Below are positions 33,097 to 40,591 of a DNA stretch of 52,801 bases, piece after piece. The notes beneath the pieces are model-generated. The model did not search any database. It was given only the letters and a program-made list of their open reading frames with translations, and was not told the DNA's origin. Location: positions 1-52,801 of the forward strand of contig JAEYPO010000023.1 in NCBI GenBank assembly GCA_023410595.1, in the 5' to 3' direction. Each line of letters opens with the position of its first letter. Position 1 is the stretch's first letter. Source of the stretch: Bacillota bacterium (GTDB taxonomy: Bacteria; Bacillota; Clostridia; Christensenellales; SZUA-584). A program made the position numbers and the translations under genes.

Positions 33097-34443
33097 ATGA
33101 ACGGACTTGTTTTTGATTTTAACAACGTCATGTCTTCACGGATAGGAAAGCACGGATTTTCTTATGAAGACATATCGGCAAGCGGCGATTTGCTTAAAAA
33201 CGCTCACGCTTCGTTTTCTGCTAAACCCTTTGGCTTTAAACGCCTCCCCAAAGGTCAGGCGGATATCGTGGACGATATAATACGGGTGGCGGCGGATATA
33301 AGGAAGAAATATAAAAACTTTGTTGTGCTGGGCATAGGCGGCTCCGCACTGGGGCCTATAGCAGTGCATCAAGCGTTATCGCATGGGGAAGAGGCCGCAA
33401 TGAAACTGTATGTCGCCGACAATATCGACCCAGAAACCATGGCGAGGCTTCTGAATACGGATCATAAAGAGACGATGTTCAACGTAATTTCTAAATCGGG
33501 CAAAACATCGGAGACGATGGCGCAGTTTATGGCCGTCGCGGGCATGCTGCAAAACCAGGGGCTTAAGCTTGGAGACCATGTTATTGCAACGACGGACGCA
33601 AAGAACGGCAACCTTGTCAGTATAGCCGAAAGAGAAGGCCTTAAAACGTTCGTGATACCCGACGACGTTGGCGGGAGATTTTCCGAGCTCACACCCGTAG
33701 GGCTGCTCGCCGCCGCCGTCTGCGGTTACGACATTAAGGCGATGCTGGAAGGCGCGGCACATATCAACGGCATGTGTAAAGACGAGAACAACCCGGCGGC
33801 AATGTTCGCGCTGCTGCACGTGCTGGGCATGAGGAAACAAATGAATATAAGCGTTATGATGCCTTACGCCGACAGTTTAAAATATATTTCCGACTGGTAT
33901 GCGCAGCTCTGGGCGGAGTCCCTGGGCAAGAAATATGATGCGCAGGGCAGGGAGGTCTATGCCGGTCAGACGCCCGTTAAGGCGCTCGGCGTTACCGACC
34001 AGCACTCGCAGATACAGCTGTACACCGAGGGGCCGTTCGATAAGATAGTTACATTCCTTAAGGTAAAGAATTTCAGGAGAGATACTGAGATACCCAAGGC
34101 TTTTGAATATGTGGACGATTTAGGGTTCCTTGGCGGCAAGACGTTCGGGCAGCTCCTCGAGGCGGAAAGGAGCGCGACTGAATACGCTCTTATAAAAGCG
34201 GGACGCCCCAATATAACGATAACGCTCGAAAGCGTAAACGAATATACGATAGGCGCGCTGCTTCAGTTTTTTGAGGCCGCTACCGCTTACGCGGGCGAGA
34301 TGCTCGGCATAAACGCGTTCGACCAGCCGGGAGTGGAAGAGGGAAAGAAAGCCACGTTCGCGCTTATGGGCAAGGAAGGCTTTGAAGCGAAAAAGGCCGA
34401 AATTGAAAGCCAGCCCCCCTACGACTCAAGGTGGATATATTAA
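33097..34443 (+). CDS. pgi: Glucose-6-phosphate isomerase
   Basis: The glycolytic enzyme interconverts glucose 6-phosphate and fructose 6-phosphate. The 448-residue length is normal for the Firmicute type. FVVLGIGGSALGPIAVHQAL and NVISKSGKTSETMAQF are the sugar-phosphate (SIS) motifs. GGRFSELTPVGLLAAAVCG and VTDQHSQIQLYTEGPFDK contain catalytic residues. AGGAGA precedes the ATG. It has its own promoter and ends before the terminator at 34.5 kb. Confidence 0.97.
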   Translation: MNGLVFDFNNVMSSRIGKHGFSYEDISASGDLLKNAHASFSAKPFGFKRLPKGQADIVDDIIRVAADIRKKYKNFVVLGIGGSALGPIAVHQALSHGEEAAMKLYVADNIDPETMARLLNTDHKETMFNVISKSGKTSETMAQFMAVAGMLQNQGLKLGDHVIATTDAKNGNLVSIAEREGLKTFVIPDDVGGRFSELTPVGLLAAAVCGYDIKAMLEGAAHINGMCKDENNPAAMFALLHVLGMRKQMNISVMMPYADSLKYISDWYAQLWAESLGKKYDAQGREVYAGQTPVKALGVTDQHSQIQLYTEGPFDKIVTFLKVKNFRRDTEIPKAFEYVDDLGFLGGKTFGQLLEAERSATEYALIKAGRPNITITLESVNEYTIGALLQFFEAATAYAGEMLGINAFDQPGVEEGKKATFALMGKEGFEAKKAEIESQPPYDSRWIY

Positions 34444-34491
34444 AGCTTGTGATTGGCTGGCCGCCTGAACAACATTCATTAATAAAATAAA

Positions 34492-34517
34492 GCGCCGCTT
34501 GAACAATCGGGCGGCGC
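34492..34517. terminator. Terminator between pgi and thiT
   Basis: A perfect 7-bp GC stem GCGCCGC/GCGGCGC (34492-34498 with 34511-34517). The better T-rich tail is on the minus strand (TTTATTTTATT), so it mainly ends thiT. It also lies 48 bp after pgi. Confidence 0.75.
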
Positions 34518-34535
34518 ATTGTATTTTAGCTCAGA

Positions 34536-35216
34536 TCACATGCTTCTGGGCGCCGGTTTCAGAGCCTGGCGCCTGAACCGCTGTATCATCTCGCTTACGG
34601 GCGGTATAGCTACAATGACGATGCATATGGCAAGGTCTATAAGCACGAAAAGGTTGTAAACGAGCGAATACGGCCACAACTCCTGCCCGGCCTCCGCGGC
34701 GTAGCTTGCAAAGAATATTACGCCCGATATGACGTGCAAAGCGTACCGCAATACGCAGGCAAGTATCATACCGGGGAATATGCTCTTTTTAAACAGCCCG
34801 GCGAGGCCTAATGCGGTAAACGCGAGTATGTAATCGAGAAAGAACTGCGCCCAGTGCACCACCCAGAAATCCTGAAGGCACTGCAGCAGAGCGTATGCAA
34901 AGCCCACTACGAGTCCCTTGGGCGTGCCGTAAATGTACGCAAACAGCATGACGGGCAGCATGCTTGCGAGCGTCACCGAGCCGCCCTGCGGCATCTGCCA
35001 CAGTTTAATAAACGACAGCAGGAAACCGAGTGCGAGGCACATCGCTGCAGCGGAAAGCTCCCGTATCGTCCAGGCGCTTTCGCCCGACTTCTTTTTGCGC
35101 ACGCGTATGAGTACAAGCGCGCCGACTACGAGCACAGCCGCCGCGACGGCGATTATCCACACCCTGTTCGTTTCGAGGAATCCCCCGAAGCTCTCGCTGA
35201 ATTTTTCCCAGTCCAT
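34536..35216 (-). CDS. thiT: Thiamine ECF transporter S component ThiT
   Basis: The 226-residue protein captures thiamine for a group II ECF transporter. An extra N-terminal TM helix (RVWIIAVAAAVLVVGALVLIRVRKKKSGE) precedes the six-helix S-component core. The core has the ThiT pattern: LSAAAMCLALGFLLSFIKLWQMPQGGSVTLASMLPVMLFAYIYGTPKGLVVGFAYALLQ, with the thiamine-binding W and G residues, and HVISGVIFFASYA. AGGAGAGG precedes the ATG at 35216. The TPP riboswitch upstream supports the substrate. The extra N-terminal helix is not typical of characterised ThiT. Confidence 0.93.
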   Translation of the reverse strand: MDWEKFSESFGGFLETNRVWIIAVAAAVLVVGALVLIRVRKKKSGESAWTIRELSAAAMCLALGFLLSFIKLWQMPQGGSVTLASMLPVMLFAYIYGTPKGLVVGFAYALLQCLQDFWVVHWAQFFLDYILAFTALGLAGLFKKSIFPGMILACVLRYALHVISGVIFFASYAAEAGQELWPYSLVYNLFVLIDLAICIVIVAIPPVSEMIQRFRRQALKPAPRSM

Positions 35217-35390
35217 AGTTAACCTCTCCTGATTGTTTTTATTTGCCGCATAAGGTAAAATGGACAAGAGGAGAGCCTTACCGCTTAATCTTTGCCCGAA
35301 GCCTTTTTGGCCTTAAGGGCGATAAAAAAGGCGTATACAACCAGCGTATACACCCTTCGAACTTGATGAAGATTAAACCTTCTGCTCTTA

Positions 35391-35510
35391 AAAGCAAAAA
35401 CCCGCGCTCCGCACGGGCAGGTAAGTCTCTTATCTTGCTTCCCTGCGTTGGAATTACCCAACAGGTTCAAAGGGTTGTGCTAAACGCATCTCAGCCGTCA
35501 AGGCCCCCCC
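35391..35510 (-). promoter_or_regulatory. TPP riboswitch with terminator, upstream of thiT
   Basis: On the minus strand the thi-box elements appear in order: GGCTGAGATG (about 35496-35487), ACCCTTTGAACCTG, TGGGTAAT, and GCAGGGAAGC (to 35437), with P1 CCTTG/CAAG. A terminator (CCCGTGC/GCGCGGG, 35417-35401) with TTTTTGCTTTT follows. TPP binding should therefore stop transcription before thiT. The 180 bp between terminator and thiT hold no supported gene. Confidence 0.95.
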
Positions 35511-35523
35511 AGCGGTCAAGTGC

Positions 35524-35552
35524 ATTATACGTTTATATATTTTATATGTCAA
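35524..35552 (-). promoter_or_regulatory. Perfect-consensus promoter of the TPP riboswitch-thiT transcript
   Basis: On the minus strand TTGACA (35552-35547), a 17-bp A/T-rich spacer and TATAAT (35529-35524). The predicted start is a few bases upstream of the aptamer. It overlaps the region just before the divergent HD-domain gene. Confidence 0.85.
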
Positions 35553-35569
35553 TGATAACGGAGGAGAAT

Positions 35570-36148
35570 ATGTACCATTTTTTCAGTTACATGGCGAAGA
35601 TGAAACACATAAAACGGTGGGGGCTCATGCGCAACACTCGCGAAGAGAATATACAGGAGCACTCGCTGCAAACCGCGATGATAGCGCATGCGCTCGCGGT
35701 AATAAAAAACAAGCTGTATAAAGGAAACATAGACGCGGAGCGCGTCATGGCCGTCGCGGTGTTCCATGAGGCGGGGGAGGTAATAACCGGGGACCTTGCT
35801 ACGCCCATAAAGTATTTCAACCCCGAGATAAAGACCGCCTATAAGCAAATAGAGCGCGTGGCGGAAGAGAAGCTTCTCGTTATGCTGCCCGCCGAAATAA
35901 AGGGAGAGTACGAGTCGCTGATACTCGGGCGGGAGGACGACAAGGAGATCTACGCTATAGTGAAGGCGGCGGACAAGATATGCGCTTATCTTAAGTGCGT
36001 CGAAGAGATGTCCGCGGGCAACAAGGAGTTCGAGAAGGCGCAAAAGACGATACGCGCGGCTATAAAGAAACTCGACATGCCCGAGGTCAAATATTTCATG
36101 GATACGTTCGTGCCGAGCTTTGAGCTCACGCTCGACGAGCTGAATTAA
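35570..36148 (+). CDS. YfbR-like HD-domain 5'-deoxynucleotidase
   Basis: The 192-residue metal-dependent phosphohydrolase resembles E. coli YfbR, which dephosphorylates deoxynucleoside 5'-monophosphates. HD-superfamily residues are R/EEH in REENIQEHSLQTAMIAHA, HE in VAVFHEAGEVITGDLATPIKYF, and a late aspartate in VKAADKICAYLKC. The ATG at 35570 follows GGAGGAGA; a longer open frame from 35243 covers the divergent promoter and riboswitch and is rejected. It lies 1 bp before the next gene. Confidence 0.9.
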   Translation: MYHFFSYMAKMKHIKRWGLMRNTREENIQEHSLQTAMIAHALAVIKNKLYKGNIDAERVMAVAVFHEAGEVITGDLATPIKYFNPEIKTAYKQIERVAEEKLLVMLPAEIKGEYESLILGREDDKEIYAIVKAADKICAYLKCVEEMSAGNKEFEKAQKTIRAAIKKLDMPEVKYFMDTFVPSFELTLDELN

Positions 36149-36149
36149 C

Positions 36150-36512
36150 ATGAACATATCGCGCAAGCTCGAAGAGCATATTCGCAGTCTGGAAAGCGCG
36201 CTGCTTCAACCCGAAGTAAGGCGGTCATCAAAAGCGGTAAACGCGCTGCTTGCCCAAGACTTTTTTGAATTCGGAAGCTCGGGGCGTATATACAATTATG
36301 AGCCGGGGGATACGTTTGACTATGGGGCGGCGTACGAGATGCTGGACTTCAAGGCGCAGAGGCTGTCTCCAGGCTGCGTGCTCGCGACGTACAGGGCGGT
36401 AAAAAAAGACGCCGAGGGCAATGTTGTTTCAATAACGCTGCGAAGCTCAATATGGAAGCGCGGCAAGGGAACATGGAAGATGGTGTTTCATCAGGGCACG
36501 ATTATAATTTAA
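36150..36512 (+). CDS. DUF4440 (NTF2-like fold) protein
   Basis: The 120-residue cone-shaped NTF2-like protein begins NISRKLEEHIRSLESALLQPEVRRSSKAVNALLAQDFFEFGSSGRIYN, the usual DUF4440 opening, and ends WKRGKGTWKMVFHQGTII. Such proteins are found alone or as binding domains; the role here is unknown. It starts 1 bp after the HD phosphohydrolase stop, so the two are cotranscribed. A terminator follows 20 bp after the stop. Confidence 0.85.
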   Translation: MNISRKLEEHIRSLESALLQPEVRRSSKAVNALLAQDFFEFGSSGRIYNYEPGDTFDYGAAYEMLDFKAQRLSPGCVLATYRAVKKDAEGNVVSITLRSSIWKRGKGTWKMVFHQGTIII

Positions 36513-36531
36513 AGAGTGAATATGCATAATA

Positions 36532-36560
36532 AAAGGATATGTCCGTAAAGCATATCCTTT
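36532..36560. terminator. Bidirectional terminator between DUF4440 gene and sigH
   Basis: A perfect 10-bp stem AAAGGATATG/CATATCCTTT with a 9-nt loop. A and T runs on both sides let it serve both convergent genes. Confidence 0.8.
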
Positions 36561-36587
36561 AACGTTTTTATATTAAATATAGCAGTT

Positions 36588-37232
36588 TTATTCCCCGCCC
36601 GATATGAGCTTTTCCAGCTTGTTCTTTACGCGCTGCAGCGCGTTGTCCACTGACTTAACGCTCCTGTTCAAGTCTTCGGCGACTTCGAAATACGATTTGC
36701 CTTCTATATACTTCCTCAGCACCTGCATCTCCAGCGGCGAGAGCATCTTGCCCATCTTCGATTCGATTATAGAGAAGTCTTCCCTGCCTATAATGATATC
36801 TTCAGGATTCGATATCTTGCCGCTCGCGACGATGTCTATGAGCGTCCTGTCGGATTCTTCGTCAAACATCGGCTTGTTTAGCGAGACATACGAATTAAGC
36901 GGCTTGTGCTTTTGGCGTGTGGCCGTCTTTATGGCGGTTATTATCTGGCGCGTAACGCACAGCTCGGCAAACGCCCGAAACGTTGTGAGCCGTGTCTGGC
37001 GAAAATCGCGTATGGCCTTATACAGCCCTATCATGCCTTCCTGTACGATATCTTCCCGGTCGGCTCCGATAAGAAAATAAGAACGTGCCTTTGCACGAAC
37101 AAAATTCTTATACTTATTGAGTAAATACTCTAGAGCGTCCCCGTCGTCGCGGGCGAGTTCCGCAAGGGATTCGTCAGGCATGTCCTCGTAACGATCGCGT
37201 GCTTCTTCAAGCGAAGGCCTTCTGGTAGTCAA
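36588..37232 (-). CDS. sigH: RNA polymerase sigma-H factor
   Basis: The 214-residue sigma-70-family factor is of the SigH (Spo0H) type, which directs early-sporulation and stationary-phase genes in Firmicutes. Region 2: DALEYLLNKYKNFVRAKARSYFLIGADREDIVQEGMIGLYKAIRDF. Region 4: LSPLEMQVLRKYIEGKSYFEVAEDLNRSVKSVDNALQRVKNKL. It follows rlmB (118 bp apart) in the mrnC-thyX-rlmB-sigH order conserved in Clostridia. This supports, but does not prove, a sporulating ancestry. Confidence 0.93.
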   Translation of the reverse strand: MTTRRPSLEEARDRYEDMPDESLAELARDDGDALEYLLNKYKNFVRAKARSYFLIGADREDIVQEGMIGLYKAIRDFRQTRLTTFRAFAELCVTRQIITAIKTATRQKHKPLNSYVSLNKPMFDEESDRTLIDIVASGKISNPEDIIIGREDFSIIESKMGKMLSPLEMQVLRKYIEGKSYFEVAEDLNRSVKSVDNALQRVKNKLEKLISGGE

Positions 37233-37350
37233 TGTATACCTCCCGGAGTCTCTATTACTAGATTATATATGGTGGTATTAAGAGAGTCAATATGGATGGA
37301 GTAAATTTACAAATCTATTCGGGAAGGTTAACCGTTGTATACGTTTATTA

Positions 37351-38103
37351 TCATGCCTGCTTCTCCTGCCGCACCTTTTCATACATCAGCACCGCGGCCG
37401 CTACGGCGGCGTTGAGCGAGCCAGTCTCGCCTTTCATGGGTATGCTTGCAACGAGGTCGCAGTTTTCCAACACGAGCCTTGATATTCCCTCGCCCTCCGA
37501 GCCAATTACGAGCGCCACCGGGCCCTTCAGGTTTATTTCATCGGCCGGTTTGCCGGATGCGTCCGCCGCCGTTATCCACACGCCCTTGTCTTTTAATTCC
37601 TTGATAGTCATGCTCAAATTAGTTACTTTAACTATGGGAAGCCGCTCGGCGGCGCCTGACGAAGCCTTGTACGCTACGGACGACAGCGAAGCGCTCCTGC
37701 GCTTGCCCAATATCACTCCGTGCGCGCCCAGCACCTCGGCGCTCCTTATTATTGAGCCTAAATTGCCCTCGTCCGTTATGCCGTCGAGTATCAGCATGAA
37801 CGGCGGCTCGTTTTTCGATTCGGCGAGGCTGAGTATGTCTTCGATACTGCCGTATTCCTTGGCAGCGGCCATGGCGACGACGCCCTGATGGTTGGCGGGC
37901 TTGCCGCCGTACCCGAAAGGCATTGTAAGGTTGTCAAGCTTGCGCTTGTCAACGCGAACTATAGGCAGCCGATTTTCAGACGCAAGCGCCAGTATCTCCT
38001 TTATGCTCGGGTCGTCTATCTCTTTTGCGGCCAGCAGCTTGTCTATGGGCCGCCCTGATTTTATCGCGGACTTGACCGCGTTTCTTCCGTATATTATATC
38101 CAT
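37351..38103 (-). CDS. rlmB: 23S rRNA 2'-O-ribose methyltransferase, RlmB/TrmH family
   Basis: The 250-residue SPOUT methyltransferase has an N-terminal L30e-like substrate domain (IIYGRNAVKSAIKSGRPIDKLL). The knotted SAM domain carries motif 1 EGNLGSIIRSAEVLGAHGVIL, motif 2 VIGSEGEGISRLVLENCD and motif 3 SLNAAVAAAVLMYE. RlmB methylates G2251 of 23S rRNA in E. coli. The start codon abuts the thyX stop with no gap. Confidence 0.93.
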   Translation of the reverse strand: MDIIYGRNAVKSAIKSGRPIDKLLAAKEIDDPSIKEILALASENRLPIVRVDKRKLDNLTMPFGYGGKPANHQGVVAMAAAKEYGSIEDILSLAESKNEPPFMLILDGITDEGNLGSIIRSAEVLGAHGVILGKRRSASLSSVAYKASSGAAERLPIVKVTNLSMTIKELKDKGVWITAADASGKPADEINLKGPVALVIGSEGEGISRLVLENCDLVASIPMKGETGSLNAAVAAAVLMYEKVRQEKQA

Positions 38104-38838
38104 CTATCTGGTCACGATCCTTTTCTGTTTTTGCTTGACCTCCTGGGCCTGCCCGCATGTCATCCTGCCCTCGCCGCACTTGCCGCGCACGCATGAAGGC
38201 CCCGCGGAAGAGAACAGCGCCGGCGATACGGAGGAAACCAGCCCCAGCATGTTCCACGCAAGCTCGCGTATCTCCCACTGAGCGCGGTTGCAGCACCTTA
38301 AGGTAAAGAAATGCAGCAGTTCGCGCGCGTTCATAGTAAGCATCATCTTTGTTTCGCACGCGCCGGGCAGCACGAAGCGCGCGTCCTCGTTCGACTTTTC
38401 GCCCTTGCCTCCAAGCTCTGTGCGCCAGTCGTCATACCACTGCTGCATCGCAGCCATCTGGGCCTCGTATTTTTTCACAGCTTCAACCCCCAGCGCGCGT
38501 ATGCCGTGCGGTATGATATACGAAAAGCCGCTTTCCGAATAGCTGACATACCTTTGCGACTGCACGGAAAAGCTCGCTATCCTGTGCCTCGTTATCTGCG
38601 CTAGCAGCGTGCGCGACACGCCCTCTATGCCGAACGTAAAGCTAGCGTGCTCTATCGTAGACAGGTGGCCCAAATCAACGATTTTTTCGAGATACGCCGA
38701 CGCGCTCTCGCTTGTCAGCCCTTCCGAAATATCGTCTATGCCCGACGGGCTGTAACATAGCTTCGCGGCCATAGCGGTAAGCTTCTCCGCGTCGGGCGAA
38801 TACGACAACAACTTAACGTTCTGTTTGACCTCGCTCAT
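38104..38838 (-). CDS. thyX: Flavin-dependent thymidylate synthase ThyX
   Basis: Makes dTMP from dUMP with methylene-THF and NADPH through FAD. The ThyX motif R-H-R-x2-S-x4-S-x-R is present as RHRIASFSVQSQR, with FSVQSQRYVSYSE. IEHASFTFGIEGVSR provides the active-site His segment, and TMNARELLHFFTLRCCNRAQWEIRELA the C-terminal dUMP site. The 244 residues end with a Cys-rich tail (CVRGKCGEGRMTCGQ) typical of clostridial ThyX. It is co-oriented with mrnC (2 bp gap) and rlmB (no gap). Confidence 0.96.
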   Translation of the reverse strand: MSEVKQNVKLLSYSPDAEKLTAMAAKLCYSPSGIDDISEGLTSESASAYLEKIVDLGHLSTIEHASFTFGIEGVSRTLLAQITRHRIASFSVQSQRYVSYSESGFSYIIPHGIRALGVEAVKKYEAQMAAMQQWYDDWRTELGGKGEKSNEDARFVLPGACETKMMLTMNARELLHFFTLRCCNRAQWEIRELAWNMLGLVSSVSPALFSSAGPSCVRGKCGEGRMTCGQAQEVKQKQKRIVTR

Positions 38839-38840
38839 AT

Positions 38841-39278
38841 TTATTTTCCCCCAAAAAAGTGATTAACTATGACGCCGAACAGCTCGTCCAAACGGCGTTC
38901 GCTGCCAAGCAGGTAAAGATACCCGATAACCGCCTCAAGCCCTGTGGCGCGCGAGTAGTCTTCGCGGCTCATGTTCTTTGGCGGCGTCGACTTGGCGTTC
39001 CTGCCCGCCCGGTATACGTCGGCTTCGCGCTCCGTAAAGATATCCTCCAGCAAATTTGCGGCTTCGGCCTGCGCACGGGCGTTTACCACTCCAGTTGCCA
39101 GCGAATGAAGCTGTTCCACTCTGCCCATATTATTCTTTACAAGGTAGCTTCTGATATACAGGTCGAACACCGTGTCGCCTATATACGCAAGATTGAGCAC
39201 AGGAAATTCGCGTATGCGGTTTTCCGAAAGCGCGCCGAGCGAAATGCCGTATGCTGTTTTTACATCATTATCTACCAC
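38841..39278 (-). CDS. mrnC: Mini-ribonuclease III
   Basis: The 145-residue RNase III-like enzyme lacks a dsRNA-binding domain and matures 23S rRNA in Bacillus. The catalytic acidic signature is LNLAYIGDTVFDLYIRSYLVKN; the second acidic helix is GLEAVIGYLYLLGSERRLDELF. The central loop RNAKSTPPKNMSREDYSRAT is typical. The GTG start (39278) has no Shine-Dalgarno and lies 7 nt after an extended -10 box, so the mRNA may be leaderless. An internal GTG at VLNLAYIGD would give a shorter protein. Confidence 0.93.
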   Translation of the reverse strand: MVDNDVKTAYGISLGALSENRIREFPVLNLAYIGDTVFDLYIRSYLVKNNMGRVEQLHSLATGVVNARAQAEAANLLEDIFTEREADVYRAGRNAKSTPPKNMSREDYSRATGLEAVIGYLYLLGSERRLDELFGVIVNHFFGGK

Positions 39279-39285
39279 TTTATAA

Positions 39286-39294
39286 ATTATAGCA
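39286..39294 (-). promoter_or_regulatory. Extended -10 promoter for mrnC-thyX-rlmB
   Basis: On the minus strand TG-C-TATAAT (39294-39286) ends 7 nt before the GTG start codon, so the transcription start should fall on or next to that codon. A weak -35-like TTTTGG lies 17 bp upstream of the -10. Confidence 0.5.
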
Positions 39295-39380
39295 TAACGC
39301 GGATGTATCCAAAAGCGGAAGATAAAAACTCTTGGAATAATCGGGCGTATATACGGCGTTGCGCGGCGAACAATAATATA

Positions 39381-39776
39381 ATGAAAAAGTATTCAGTTAG
39401 CGCATCACAAACACGCAATGCTCTTTGGGGCCCTCGGATTAAAAAAGCCGCGGTAGGCGTCGTGTCGGGATTCATGGCCGGATTGTTCGGCTCAGGCGGG
39501 GGAATAGCCGTCGTGGAAGGGCTTGAAAGGATAGGGACGGAAGAGCGCCGGGCGCACGCCACATCCATTGCGGTGATACTCCCTGTCTCGGCGCTGTCCG
39601 CCGCGCTGTATTTTACCGGGGGGTATGTGCCGCTTGAGCAAACGCTGTACCTTTGTGCAGGTGCGATAGCGGGAGGGCTGCTAGGCGCGTTTTTCCTCTC
39701 TAAAGTCAGAATCAAACTGCTTAACCGGATATTCACGCTGCTTATTTTGGCGTCCGGTGTAAGGCTGCTGTTTTGA
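39381..39776 (+). CDS. TauE/SafE family permease, N-terminal-half protein
   Basis: The 131-residue protein has four TM segments and the half-repeat signature GVVSGFMAGLFGSGGGIAVVEGLERIGTEERRAHATSIAVILPVSALSAALYF. TauE/SafE transporters (anion or sulfonate export) are normally single chains of about 250 residues made of two such halves. Here the second half is a separate gene overlapping by 4 bp. The ATG at 39381 lacks a clear ribosome site; a longer frame runs back through mrnC antisense and is rejected. Confidence 0.85.
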   Translation: MKKYSVSASQTRNALWGPRIKKAAVGVVSGFMAGLFGSGGGIAVVEGLERIGTEERRAHATSIAVILPVSALSAALYFTGGYVPLEQTLYLCAGAIAGGLLGAFFLSKVRIKLLNRIFTLLILASGVRLLF

Positions 39777-40162
39777 TACTCTATATAGTATTCGGTGCGG
39801 TGTTCGGCATAGTGGGCGGCATGGGGTTGGGCGGAGGTATCGTGCTTATACCCTGCCTCACGCTGTTCCTTGCAGTAAACCAGCATGAGGCCCAGGCCAT
39901 GACGCTGTTCGCCTATATACCTATGGCGCTGTTCGCGCTCGTTTCCCATATAAAGCAGAAAAATGTAAGGCTGGGGCCCGCAATGTTTTTAACCACTTTT
40001 GGCTGCATAGGCGGCGTTGCGGGATATTTTCTCGCGACGGCGATAGACTCTGAAACGCTGCGCAAAGTATTCGCTGCGTTTCTCATACTGGTAGGGCTTC
40101 TGCGGGTATGGAGGCAGGAGGTAAAGCCTCGGCTGGATAATAAAGCGTTAAAAAAGCCGTGA
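39773..40162 (+). CDS. TauE/SafE family permease, C-terminal-half protein
   Basis: The 129-residue protein has four TM segments, starting at TTG (39773) inside the end of the preceding gene. It carries the same repeat signature, FGIVGGMGLGGGIVLIPCLTLFLAVNQHEAQAMTLFAYIPMALFALVSHI, and ends in a basic cytoplasmic tail. Together with the upstream gene it would form the eight-helix transporter as a heterodimer. The substrate is unknown. Confidence 0.85.
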   Translation: MILYIVFGAVFGIVGGMGLGGGIVLIPCLTLFLAVNQHEAQAMTLFAYIPMALFALVSHIKQKNVRLGPAMFLTTFGCIGGVAGYFLATAIDSETLRKVFAAFLILVGLLRVWRQEVKPRLDNKALKKP

Positions 40163-40250
40163 AATGTCAGAAAACGATTCCGTGTAAAAAAGCCATTTTT
40201 GCAGGGCTATCTAAATAATGCGAATAAACCGCTTTATATAAAACTGCGTG

Positions 40251-40279
40251 TTGACAGTTAACCGGCCTCTTATTATAAT
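40251..40279 (+). promoter_or_regulatory. Perfect-consensus promoter of the T-box-acyl-CoA ligase transcript
   Basis: TTGACA (40251-40256), 17 bp, TATAAT (40274-40279). Transcription should start near 40286, shortly before the base of T-box stem I. Confidence 0.9.
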
Positions 40280-40285
40280 GTGAAT

Positions 40286-40537
40286 AATTTATATCACAGG
40301 CTGTGAACGGGAAAACTGTTTTTAATAGCGTAAAGAGAGCCGCCGTATGGTGCAAGGCGGACGCATAAAAAGCGGAGCTCGCCCGGGAGCCTCAGAGCCG
40401 AAAATTAAAGTAAGCTCTGACGCATTAAAGCGTTATGTTAAAAGGCTGAATGCCTTGTTGAGCTGGCGGCTTATTGCCGCAAGCAGAGTGGTACCGCGAA
40501 CCTTGTCGTCTCTGTAAGACGGCAGGTTTTTTTGTTT
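40286..40537 (+). promoter_or_regulatory. T-box leader in front of an acyl-CoA ligase gene
   Basis: The T-box core AGAGTGGTACCGCG lies at 40485-40498, followed by a terminator hairpin (AACCT..CGTC with GAC..AGGTT, 40499-40528) and a T run. Stem I is recognisable: base pairing GGCT/AGCC and CGGG/CCCG, the AAAGAGAG bulge at 40332-40339, apical stem CCGCC/GGCGG, and a GGTG loop. The specifier should lie at about 40370-40381; CTC (Leu, 40378-40380) is possible but uncertain. The downstream gene is not an aminoacyl-tRNA synthetase. Confidence 0.9.
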
Positions 40538-40591
40538 ACAAAAATGAGGTTCAATGGGAGCATAGCTTTTTAAGAAAGAAGGAGGTTACTT

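Noticed and set aside
35285..35470. Minus-strand frame of 61 codons between the TPP riboswitch and thiT
   Set aside because: It starts inside the aptamer and has no properly spaced ribosome site. The hydrophobic tail is not enough support.
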